Assembly (NCBI GenBank): GCA_945868745.1
Contig: CAMBMK010000007.1
Coordinates: 1 to 47,928, forward strand
DNA: 47,928 bases
Direction: 5' to 3'
Source of the DNA: an uncultured Bacteroidales bacterium
Lineage (GTDB): Bacteria; Bacteroidota; Bacteroidia; Bacteroidales; UBA932
Shown here piece after piece: positions 35,402-42,367 of this stretch; the first letter of the stretch is position 1; each line of letters begins with the position of its first letter. The notes below the pieces were generated by a model. The model was given only the letters and a program-made list of their open reading frames with translations. It was not told the origin of the DNA and searched no databases. The position numbers were made by a program, and so were the translations under genes.

Positions 35402-37324
35402 ATGAGGTATGATGTTATTGTAGTGGGTGGCGGCCACGCCGGTTGTGAGGCTGCAATGGCTGCTGCCAATATGGGGTCAAAGGTGCTTCTTGTATCTATG
35501 GACATGGATTCATTTGCAAGAATGTCCTGCAATCCGGCTGTTGGTGGAATAGCTAAAGGTCAGATAGTAAGAGAGATAGATGCTCTTGGAGGTTATACAG
35601 GCATTGTTACTGATGCCTCCACTCTTCAGTTCAGGATGCTTAATAAGTCAAAGGGTCCTGCCATGTGGAGTCCAAGAGCCCAGTGTGATAAAAGACTGTT
35701 TTCTTCCTCATGGAGAAGTATTCTTGAAAGTAATTGTAAATTAGATATTTACGCAGATATTGTCACTTCTTTTGCCTTTCGAGAGTCAAGTATTTGCGGT
35801 GTCCGATGCCGTACCGGGGCATTTTTTGAAGCCTCGACGGTCATTCTGACTGCCGGTACCTTCCTTTCAGGCAGGCTTTTCATTGGACGTACTCAGTTTG
35901 AAGGGGGCAGGATAGGGGAGTTGTCATCTTATGGCCTGACGGAGCAGTTGCAGTCAATGGGAATCCGTACCGACAGGATGAAGACCGGGACTCCTCCGAG
36001 GATCGACATTTCATCCGTCGACCTGTCCGCCGGTCTGGTTCAGAACGGTGATGCCAGTCCTTCGCGGTTTTCATTCTTGCCTGTCGCTTCTGCTGCTCAA
36101 TCCGGCACTTCTCAGATGCCTTGCTATATCTTCCATACAAATGAAAAGGTACACGATATTCTGAGGTCCGGCTTTTCTGATTCACCTCTGTTTTCCGGCC
36201 TGATCCATGGAAAGGGTCCGAGGTATTGTCCGAGCATTGAAGACAAGATTGTCACTTTTTCTGACAAGGATTCTCATCAGCTGTTTCTTGAACCGGAAGG
36301 TATAAATACCAAGGAGTATTATCTTCAGGGTTTTTCTTCATCGCTTCCTTTGCAGGTTCAGCTTGATGCTCTACATTCGATTCTGGGTTTTGAGAATGCC
36401 AAGATTTTCAAGCCTGCCTATGCCGTAGAGTATGATTATTTCGATCCTGTACAGCTTAAGGCCACTCTTGAGTCCAAGGTTGTTGACAATCTCTTCCTTG
36501 CCGGTCAGGTCAACGGTACAACCGGTTATGAGGAAGCTGCTGCCCAGGGAATCATTGCCGGTATCAATGCCCATCTGAAGGCTCATGGGGAAGGGGAGTT
36601 TGTCCTTGCAAGGAACCAGGCTTATATCGGAGTCCTTATCGATGACCTTATCACCAAAGGTGTAGATGAACCATACAGGATGTTTACATCAAGAGCTGAA
36701 TACCGCATTATGCTGCGTCAGGATAATGCTGACAAACGTCTCACCAGACTTTCTTATGAGGTGGGTCTTGCTTCACAGTCAAGGCTTCAATATACCGAAG
36801 ATAAGTATTCCAAGATTGATTCTCTTATCTCCTTTGCTTCTTCTGTTAAGGTTAAACCAGATTCAATCAATGATTATCTTATTTCTCTTGATTCCAAACC
36901 TGTTTCTGAAACAAAAGTTTTGTCTGATATAATTTCTAGGCCTGAGGTTTCTTATGAAAGAGTGTTTGATTTTGTTCCACGTGGAACAAAATCCAGTCAT
37001 TCTTTAACAGATGATTGTTTTGAATCCGAATTTGTTCCGGCTACTTTAAGAGATAATTTCAGATCGGAATTGTTTGAAGATGCTGAAATCGCCATCAAGT
37101 ATGCCGGTTACATCGAGAGGGAACAAAAGCAGGCTGACAAGATTGCGAGACTTGATGATTTGAAGATTCCTGACGGATTCGATTTCAATAAAGTGTCCGG
37201 ATTGTCAATTGAATGCCGACAGAAACTATTTAGATACAAACCGTCAACCATAGGTCAGGCTTCCCGCATCTCAGGTGTTTCACCTTCCGATATTTCTGTT
37301 TTATTGGTGTTCTTCCGACGATGA
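35402..37324 (+). CDS. mnmG: tRNA U34 carboxymethylaminomethyl-modifying enzyme MnmG
   Basis: FAD enzyme that with MnmE modifies the wobble uridine of several tRNAs. It has 640 residues from ATG 35402. The FAD fold is [19 protein letters not shown] (about 7-25). Family blocks include [61 protein letters not shown] and the C-terminal [15 protein letters not shown] perfect 26-bp palindrome with a parS core lies in the coding sequence at 36968-36993, reading VPRGT. The 3' part (about 36.8-37.3 kb) is visibly richer in A and T than most genes here. It ends at the palindromic terminator at 37348-37381. Confidence 0.97.
   Translation: MRYDVIVVGGGHAGCEAAMAAANMGSKVLLVSMDMDSFARMSCNPAVGGIAKGQIVREIDALGGYTGIVTDASTLQFRMLNKSKGPAMWSPRAQCDKRLFSSSWRSILESNCKLDIYADIVTSFAFRESSICGVRCRTGAFFEASTVILTAGTFLSGRLFIGRTQFEGGRIGELSSYGLTEQLQSMGIRTDRMKTGTPPRIDISSVDLSAGLVQNGDASPSRFSFLPVASAAQSGTSQMPCYIFHTNEKVHDILRSGFSDSPLFSGLIHGKGPRYCPSIEDKIVTFSDKDSHQLFLEPEGINTKEYYLQGFSSSLPLQVQLDALHSILGFENAKIFKPAYAVEYDYFDPVQLKATLESKVVDNLFLAGQVNGTTGYEEAAAQGIIAGINAHLKAHGEGEFVLARNQAYIGVLIDDLITKGVDEPYRMFTSRAEYRIMLRQDNADKRLTRLSYEVGLASQSRLQYTEDKYSKIDSLISFASSVKVKPDSINDYLISLDSKPVSETKVLSDIISRPEVSYERVFDFVPRGTKSSHSLTDDCFESEFVPATLRDNFRSELFEDAEIAIKYAGYIEREQKQADKIARLDDLKIPDGFDFNKVSGLSIECRQKLFRYKPSTIGQASRISGVSPSDISVLLVFFRR
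36968..36993. other. parS-like centromere site inside mnmG
   Basis: The core TGTTCCACGTGGAACA (36973-36988) equals the widely conserved parS sequence bound by chromosomal ParB in many bacteria. Symmetry extends to a perfect 26-bp palindrome beginning GATTT and ending AAATC. Nothing in MnmG function requires the symmetry. ParA and ParB genes are not in the window. Confidence 0.65.
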
Positions 37325-37347
37325 TTATATAGAAGATTCGATTTTAT

Positions 37348-37381
37348 ATAAAAAAAAGTTCCACGTGGAACTTTTTTTTAT
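37348..37381. terminator. 34-bp perfect palindrome: bidirectional terminator carrying a parS-like core
   Basis: GTTCCACGTGGAAC (37358-37371) is flanked by eight A residues on the left and eight T residues on the right, then AT. All 34 bases are self-complementary. It sits between the converging mnmG and ruvA, so it can end both transcripts. The 16-bp core differs from the mnmG parS only at the two outermost bases, so it may also bind ParB. Confidence 0.75.
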
Positions 37382-37384
37382 TGC

Positions 37385-37972
37385 TTACAGCTTCTGAAGA
37401 GCGTATTTGATTAATTCTTCTACGGTGGACTGCGGTTTCTTTTTGATCAAGTCTGCAAGAACCTTATTGATATTTGCTTTGGCAAAACCCAATGTAACGA
37501 GTGCTATCGTGGCTTCTTCGATTACCGAATTGTCCGTTGCCATTCCAGGTATTGTATTGACAGCGCCTTCTCCCTTGACAATTTTGTCCTTCAATTCTAT
37601 AATGAGTCTCTGGGCAGTTTTCAGACCTATCCCTTTCACGCTTTTGATTCTTACTGCATCTTCGGACAGAATTGCGTTTCTTATTTCTTCGTCCGTAAGG
37701 GATGACAGCATCATTCTTGCCGATCCGACTCCCACTCCTGAAACGCTTATCAGCAGCTTGAAAAGCTCCCTTTCGTTCTTGGTCGCAAAACCGTACAGTT
37801 GCTCATCATCTTCCCTGATGTAGTGGTACAGATACAGTAGGGCATCATTTTTACCCTGTAGTGCATCGTAGGTCTGGAGCGAAATAAGGATATTGTATCC
37901 CAATCCTCCTGCTTCGATTATTGCTTCTGCCGGGTTAAGCTCAATAAGGGATCCTTTGATATATTCAAACAT
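37385..37972 (-). CDS. ruvA: Holliday junction DNA-binding protein RuvA
   Basis: Tetramer that holds the four-way junction and loads RuvB. It has 195 residues. Domain I is an OB fold (MFEYIKGSLIELNPAEAIIEAGGLGYNILI). Domain II has two helix-hairpin-helix motifs (LLISVSGVGVGSARMML, IKSVKGIGLKTAQRLIIELKD). Domain III binds RuvB (VIEEATIALVTLGFAKANINKVLADLI). A consensus -7 element on the minus strand (TATTTTTG, 37992-37999) lies 20 nt before the start. It converges on mnmG and is unlinked to ruvB. Confidence 0.97.
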   Translation of the reverse strand: MFEYIKGSLIELNPAEAIIEAGGLGYNILISLQTYDALQGKNDALLYLYHYIREDDEQLYGFATKNERELFKLLISVSGVGVGSARMMLSSLTDEEIRNAILSEDAVRIKSVKGIGLKTAQRLIIELKDKIVKGEGAVNTIPGMATDNSVIEEATIALVTLGFAKANINKVLADLIKKKPQSTVEELIKYALQKL

Positions 37973-37991
37973 TTTCCAAAATCTTTATTGT

Positions 37992-37999
37992 CAAAAATA
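37992..37999 (-). promoter_or_regulatory. -7 element of ruvA
   Basis: Minus-strand TATTTTTG matches TAnnTTTG exactly; the predicted leader is about 13 nt. Confidence 0.5.
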
Positions 38000-38062
38000 C
38001 CGCATTTTCCCAAGTTTCGCAAGTCCTGTCTTCAATCTGTTCATTATTTCAATCTTACTTTG

Positions 38063-38070
38063 TAAATTTG
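38063..38070 (+). promoter_or_regulatory. -7 element of the sufS operon
   Basis: TAAATTTG is an exact consensus match. Transcription would start near 38077, which favours ATG 38095 over ATG 38083 or 38086 for sufS. Confidence 0.5.
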
Positions 38071-38094
38071 TAGGATATCTTTATGATGATTGTT

Positions 38095-39318
38095 ATGCGG
38101 ACTCAAGAATTAAGGAACCTGTTTCCTATTTTGAATACAAAGGTTTACGGCAGGAATCTCGTATATTTCGACAATGCTGCGACCTCCCAGAGACCTCAGT
38201 CTGTCATTGATCTGATGACTTCGATTGCCTTGAATTCAAACGCCAATATCCACAGGGCCGTGCATTATCTTGCAAACGAAGCTACCGTGATGTACGAGTC
38301 CACACGCGATGCAGTAAAAGATTTCATCGGTGCCTCCTCCCGGGAGGAGATAGTATTCACTTCCGGAACAACTGCTTCCATCAATCTTGTAGCCTATTCT
38401 TTCGGTGAAGCATTCATCGGTGAAGGCGATGAGGTCATAGTGTCGGAGGCAGAACACCATTCCGACATTGTTCCATGGCAGATTGTCTGCCAAAGGAAAA
38501 GGGCCGTGCTGAAGGTCATACCTGTAGATGACAACGGCGTATTGCAGACGGATAAGCTGGAGGGTCTGATAAATGATAGAACGAGAATAGTGGCCGTTAC
38601 TCATATCTCCAACGTTCTCGGATTGGTCAACCCGATAGAGGAGATTGTCAGAATATCGCATTCTCACGGGGTTCCGGTCCTTGTGGATGGTGCGCAAGGT
38701 ATTGTGCATCAAAAAGTTAACGTTCAGAAATCGGATGTTGACTTTTATGCCTTTTCGGGACATAAGATGTATTCCGCCACAGGTACAGGAGTCCTCTACG
38801 GTAAAAGAAAGTGGCTCGATGCTATGCCTCCTTTTATGGGCGGAGGTGAAATGATTGATACAGTGAAGTTTAGCGGTACTACCTTTGCTCCTCTCCCTGA
38901 AAAATTCGAGGCCGGTACGCAGAATTTCAATGCAGTGCCAACCCTGAAGGAGGGAATGAAGCTGGCTGAACTGATGCGTGAGGCTGAGTTGGAGTCACAG
39001 TCTGCAGAGGCTTTTTCAATGATGTATGATTTCCTTTCAGGCGATGAACGTATCAGGCTTTATGGAGTTCCATGTGGAACAACCCGGAAAGTACCGGTAT
39101 TCTCATTTACTGTAAAGGGAGTGCATCACGAAGATTTGGCCCTGATTCTTGACAAGATGGGAATTGCAGTGCGTTCAGGTCAGATGTGTGCGGAACCGCT
39201 TATGGACAGGTTCGGCGTGACTGGTATGCTCAGGGTATCACTGGCGCCTTACAACACGGCAGAGGAAGTGGAATATTTCAAAAAGTCTTTGAATAAGGCT
39301 ATAGATATGCTTGCGTAA
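38095..39318 (+). CDS. sufS: Cysteine desulfurase SufS
   Basis: PLP enzyme taking sulfur from cysteine for Fe-S cluster assembly. It has 407 residues from ATG 38095 (MRTQELRNLFPIL), which matches the family start; ATG 38083 is an alternative. The group II opening is GRNLVYFDNAATSQRP. The PLP lysine lies in FSGHKMYSATGTGVLYG (near residue 223). The persulfide Cys lies in VRSGQMCAEPLMDRFG. The usual His-His before the Cys is Gln-Met. A parS-like sequence reading VPCGT lies at 39066-39081. The stop overlaps the sufE start by 1 nt. Confidence 0.95.
   Translation: MRTQELRNLFPILNTKVYGRNLVYFDNAATSQRPQSVIDLMTSIALNSNANIHRAVHYLANEATVMYESTRDAVKDFIGASSREEIVFTSGTTASINLVAYSFGEAFIGEGDEVIVSEAEHHSDIVPWQIVCQRKRAVLKVIPVDDNGVLQTDKLEGLINDRTRIVAVTHISNVLGLVNPIEEIVRISHSHGVPVLVDGAQGIVHQKVNVQKSDVDFYAFSGHKMYSATGTGVLYGKRKWLDAMPPFMGGGEMIDTVKFSGTTFAPLPEKFEAGTQNFNAVPTLKEGMKLAELMREAELESQSAEAFSMMYDFLSGDERIRLYGVPCGTTRKVPVFSFTVKGVHHEDLALILDKMGIAVRSGQMCAEPLMDRFGVTGMLRVSLAPYNTAEEVEYFKKSLNKAIDMLA
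39066..39081. other. Third parS-like sequence, inside sufS
   Basis: AGTTCCATGTGGAACA matches the mnmG parS core at 14 of 16 positions; the arms GTTCCA/TGGAAC are intact and the centre has T for C. It is in the same reading frame as in mnmG (VPCGT against VPRGT). Confidence 0.4.
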
Positions 39319-39734
39319 TGGAATCTTTGAAAACAGTGCAGAATGAGGTTGTCGAGACATTCTCTATGTATGACGAATGGCTTGACAAATATGAGTATCT
39401 GATCGAACTCGGAAAGAATCTCGAGTCTTATCCGGAAAATGAAAAAACGGATGACAAACTCATTAAGGGATGCCAGTCAAGGGTATGGCTCGATTGGCGT
39501 CTTGAAGACGGAAAACTTCATTTCAGGGCGGACAGCGATGCCATCATTACCAAGGGCATCATTTCCCTGCTCATTAGCGTATATTCCGGAAGAACCCCTT
39601 CGGAGATAGCCGGAGATGATTTTTCCTTCATCGAAAAAATAGGCCTTAAGGAGAATCTTTCTCCTACAAGGGCAAACGGACTTGTGTCCATGATTGATAC
39701 CATAAGGAAGGCAGCTGCTGAAAGCATGCAGTAA
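39318..39734 (+). CDS. sufE: Sulfur acceptor protein SufE
   Basis: Accepts persulfide sulfur from SufS and stimulates it. The 138-residue length is normal. The acceptor Cys is in LIKGCQSRVWL (about residue 51). Other family features are the opening YDEWLDKYEYLIELGKNLE and the LLISVYSGRTPSEI block. It begins in a 1-nt overlap with the sufS stop. Confidence 0.95.
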   Translation: MESLKTVQNEVVETFSMYDEWLDKYEYLIELGKNLESYPENEKTDDKLIKGCQSRVWLDWRLEDGKLHFRADSDAIITKGIISLLISVYSGRTPSEIAGDDFSFIEKIGLKENLSPTRANGLVSMIDTIRKAAAESMQ

Positions 39735-39774
39735 GCAATATTCAAACAATTTCCAATCCAATATTCATTTCGGA

Positions 39775-40185
39775 ATGTCAGAAGAATTGAAAAATAATGA
39801 GGAAAAGAGGTTTCCGGTGGAGAATGTCACTCCGGAAAAAAAAACGAGGGAAGTGCTGACAGCGGAAGATGCAAAGGAACTTGCCCCGTTGTACTCCAAT
39901 GTGGTACTGGCTCTCAAACAGGTGTATGACCCGGAAATTCCGGTAAATATCTATGACCTCGGACTGATATACGAACTCTATATCGACAGGGAGCATAATG
40001 TCGAGATTGAGATGACATTTACGGCTCCAAACTGTCCTATGGCGGATGAGGTGCTCGAGGAGGTCCACAAGAGCGTGGTGGATGTACCGGGGGTGAAGAG
40101 TTGTGCCATCAATCTGGTATTTGAGCCTGTGTGGGACCAGAGTATGCTTTCCGATGAGGCGAGGGTTGACCTGGGACTTGACTGA
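39775..40185 (+). CDS. SufT-like MIP18/DUF59 Fe-S assembly protein
   Basis: A 136-residue protein with a charged N-terminal tail (1 to about 38) and a DUF59 domain. Key blocks are VYDPEIPVNIYDLGLIYEL and the FTAPNCPMADEVLEEV segment with the conserved Cys near residue 86. DUF59 proteins (SufT, PaaD, MIP18) help mature Fe-S proteins. The place after sufS-sufE supports that role. It starts 40 nt after sufE and 2 nt before folK. Confidence 0.9.
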   Translation: MSEELKNNEEKRFPVENVTPEKKTREVLTAEDAKELAPLYSNVVLALKQVYDPEIPVNIYDLGLIYELYIDREHNVEIEMTFTAPNCPMADEVLEEVHKSVVDVPGVKSCAINLVFEPVWDQSMLSDEARVDLGLD

Positions 40186-40187
40186 CA

Positions 40188-40670
40188 ATGGATGCTTTTG
40201 AACTGTATCTCGGCCTCGGAAGCAATCTCGGCGACCGGAATGCAAACATAAATGAAGCCATTGCGTTGCTTGACAAGGCTTTCCGCAAGTCCCCGGCTGC
40301 AGTATCCACGGTAATCGAGACAGAATCCTGGGGCTTTGAAGGTCCGGATTTCCTGAATTGTGTAGTCAGGTATGATTTTGACGTGAAGCCTGCCTGTGCA
40401 GAGGAAATCCTTTCCATATGCAAGAGGGTCGAGTCGGAATTGGGCCGTACCTCGGAACAGGGGACTGTAGGAGGAGTGTTCAAAAGCCGTCCGATTGATG
40501 TGGATATTCTTTTTTACGGATTGGAAAGGATAGATTTGCCCGTGCTTAAAGTGCCGCATCTTAATATGCGGGAGCGTGATTTCGTGATGATTCCGCTTCG
40601 TGAGATTGCTTCAGAAAGGGTAAAGGCTGCTTTCGGGGATATTTTCGGATGCAAAGGAGGGGATGCCTAA
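40188..40670 (+). CDS. folK: 6-hydroxymethyl-7,8-dihydropterin pyrophosphokinase
   Basis: Transfers pyrophosphate from ATP to the pterin in folate synthesis. The 160-residue length is normal. Signatures: LGLGSNLGDRNANINEAIALL at the N-terminus, SWGFEGPDFLNCVVRYD in the middle, and the metal-binding RPIDVDILFYG (about 102-112), with HLNMRERDFVMIPL near the end. It starts 2 nt after the SufT-like gene, so it appears to be carried in the suf operon. folA and thyA of the same pathway are 30 kb away. Confidence 0.95.
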   Translation: MDAFELYLGLGSNLGDRNANINEAIALLDKAFRKSPAAVSTVIETESWGFEGPDFLNCVVRYDFDVKPACAEEILSICKRVESELGRTSEQGTVGGVFKSRPIDVDILFYGLERIDLPVLKVPHLNMRERDFVMIPLREIASERVKAAFGDIFGCKGGDA

Positions 40671-40701
40671 TCGTGAAGAAGGTTATTAATTGAATTTTAA
40701 T

Positions 40702-40709
40702 TATTTTTG
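40702..40709 (+). promoter_or_regulatory. -7 element of glyS
   Basis: TATTTTTG is an exact consensus match 24 nt before ATG 40733. Confidence 0.5.
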
Positions 40710-40732
40710 TGGGAATATAAAAACTAATCGTT

Positions 40733-42271
40733 ATGACTCAGGACGAACTTTTCAAAGTGCTTGTAGCCCATTGCAAGGAATACGGATTCATTTTTCCGAG
40801 CAGTGAAATCTATGACGGACTTGCAGCTGTCTATGACTATGGTCAGATGGGCGTTGAACTGAAGAACAACATCAAGAGATACTGGTGGGAGGCGATGACA
40901 CGTCTCAATGAAAACGTTGTGGGAATTGATTCCTGTGTTTTCATGCATCCGAAGGTATGGGTGGCATCAGGTCACGTGGCAGCTTTCAATGACCCTCTTA
41001 TAGACAATAAGGACTCAAAGAAGAGGTACAGGGCCGACGTGCTTATTGAAGACTATCTCTCCAAGATAGAGGAGAAAATAAGCAAGGAAGTCGCAAAGGG
41101 CCGCAAGAAATTCGGAGACAGTTTCAATGAGGAGGAGTACAGGGCCACAAACCCGAATGTCCTTCGCGAACAGAAGAAATACGACGAGGTCCACAACCGT
41201 TATGTAGCCGCAGAGCAGGCCAACGACCTCAACGAATACAGGCAGATCATCCTTGACTGCAAGATAGTATGCCCGATTTCGGGTACCTGCAACTGGACGG
41301 ACGTAAGGCAGTTCAACCTTATGTTCAGCACGCAGATCAGCAACACCGGAGAATCCGACGACAGGATTTATCTCCGTCCTGAGACTGCACAGGGCATATT
41401 CGTGGACTATCTCAATGTCCAGAAGACCGGTCATATGAAGCTTCCTTTCGGAATTGCGCAGATCGGAAAGGCCTTCCGCAACGAGATTGTCGCAAGGCAG
41501 TTCATCTTCCGCATGAGGGAGTTCGAACAGATGGAAATGGAGTTCTTCTGCCGTCCGGGAACTGAGATGGAGTTCTTCGAGAAATGGAAGCAGAACCGTA
41601 TGAAATGGCATGTCAATCTCGGAATGGGTGCTGAAAACTACCGTTTCCACGACCACGAGAAACTTGCCCATTATGCCAATGCAGCCACCGACATCGAATT
41701 CAATTTCCCGTTCGGGTTCAAGGAGCTCGAAGGCATCCATTCACGTACAGATTTCGACCTTTCCAACCATCAGGCCCTCTGCGGAAAGAAAATCCAGTAT
41801 TTCGATCCTGAAATGGGTGAAAGCTATGTGCCTTACTGCGTGGAGACATCCATCGGAGTTGACAGGATGTTCCTTGCCGTCCTTTCACATTCATACACGG
41901 TCGAGGAACTTGAAGGCGGTGATTCGAGGGTTGTCCTGAAAATCCCTGCTCCACTTGCCCCTGTCAAGGTGGCCATCCTCCCTCTTGTAAAGAAGGACGG
42001 TCTTCCTGAGCTTTCACAGGAAGTGGTGAATGAAATCAAATATGACTTCGCATACCAGTACGACGAAAAGGACAGCATCGGAAAGCGCTACCGCCGTCAG
42101 GATGCCATCGGAACGCCTTTCTGCGTGACCGTGGACAACGAAAGTCTTCAGGACAGGTGCGTGACCGTGCGTGACAGGGATACCATGGAACAGGTCCGCA
42201 TTCCTATCGCCGAACTCCGCCAGCATATCGATGAAAAGGTCAATATGCGCGGTCTGCTCAGAAATCTCTAA
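40733..42271 (+). CDS. glyS: Glycine--tRNA ligase, alpha2 dimer type
   Basis: Class II synthetase charging tRNA-Gly. The 512-residue single-chain form is the eukaryote/archaea-like type, not the alpha2-beta2 type of E. coli. Key blocks are IFPSSEIYDGLAAVYDYGQMG at the N-terminus, YLRPETAQGIFVDYLNV, the motif 2 region IGKAFRNEIVARQFIFRMREFEQMEMEFF (given here only as landmarks: FRNEI and FEQMEMEFF), and motif 3 VETSIGVDRMFLA. The C-terminal anticodon-binding domain begins near LAPVKVAILPLV. The gene is followed by a strong hairpin. Confidence 0.97.
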   Translation: MTQDELFKVLVAHCKEYGFIFPSSEIYDGLAAVYDYGQMGVELKNNIKRYWWEAMTRLNENVVGIDSCVFMHPKVWVASGHVAAFNDPLIDNKDSKKRYRADVLIEDYLSKIEEKISKEVAKGRKKFGDSFNEEEYRATNPNVLREQKKYDEVHNRYVAAEQANDLNEYRQIILDCKIVCPISGTCNWTDVRQFNLMFSTQISNTGESDDRIYLRPETAQGIFVDYLNVQKTGHMKLPFGIAQIGKAFRNEIVARQFIFRMREFEQMEMEFFCRPGTEMEFFEKWKQNRMKWHVNLGMGAENYRFHDHEKLAHYANAATDIEFNFPFGFKELEGIHSRTDFDLSNHQALCGKKIQYFDPEMGESYVPYCVETSIGVDRMFLAVLSHSYTVEELEGGDSRVVLKIPAPLAPVKVAILPLVKKDGLPELSQEVVNEIKYDFAYQYDEKDSIGKRYRRQDAIGTPFCVTVDNESLQDRCVTVRDRDTMEQVRIPIAELRQHIDEKVNMRGLLRNL

Positions 42272-42279
42272 TCCGGCAC

Positions 42280-42311
42280 TCTGCCTCTATCCCTGAAAGG
42301 ATAGGGGCAGA
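42280..42311 (+). terminator. Strong hairpin after glyS, without a T run
   Basis: TCTGCCTCTATCC (42280-42292) pairs with GGATAGGGGCAGA (42299-42311; 12 of 13 Watson-Crick, one G-T) around a CTGAAA loop. No T run follows, so it is a weak intrinsic terminator at best. It may protect the glyS message 3' end or lie in the leader of the next gene. Confidence 0.5.
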
Positions 42312-42367
42312 ACCGTATCCGGTAAGAGACAAACCAATCAGTCAATTATCCACTAATAACTTGTAAT

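Noticed and set aside
42340..42360. TTATCCACT before the alpha-galactosidase gene as a DnaA box
   Set aside because: A single 8/9 match with no partners nearby.
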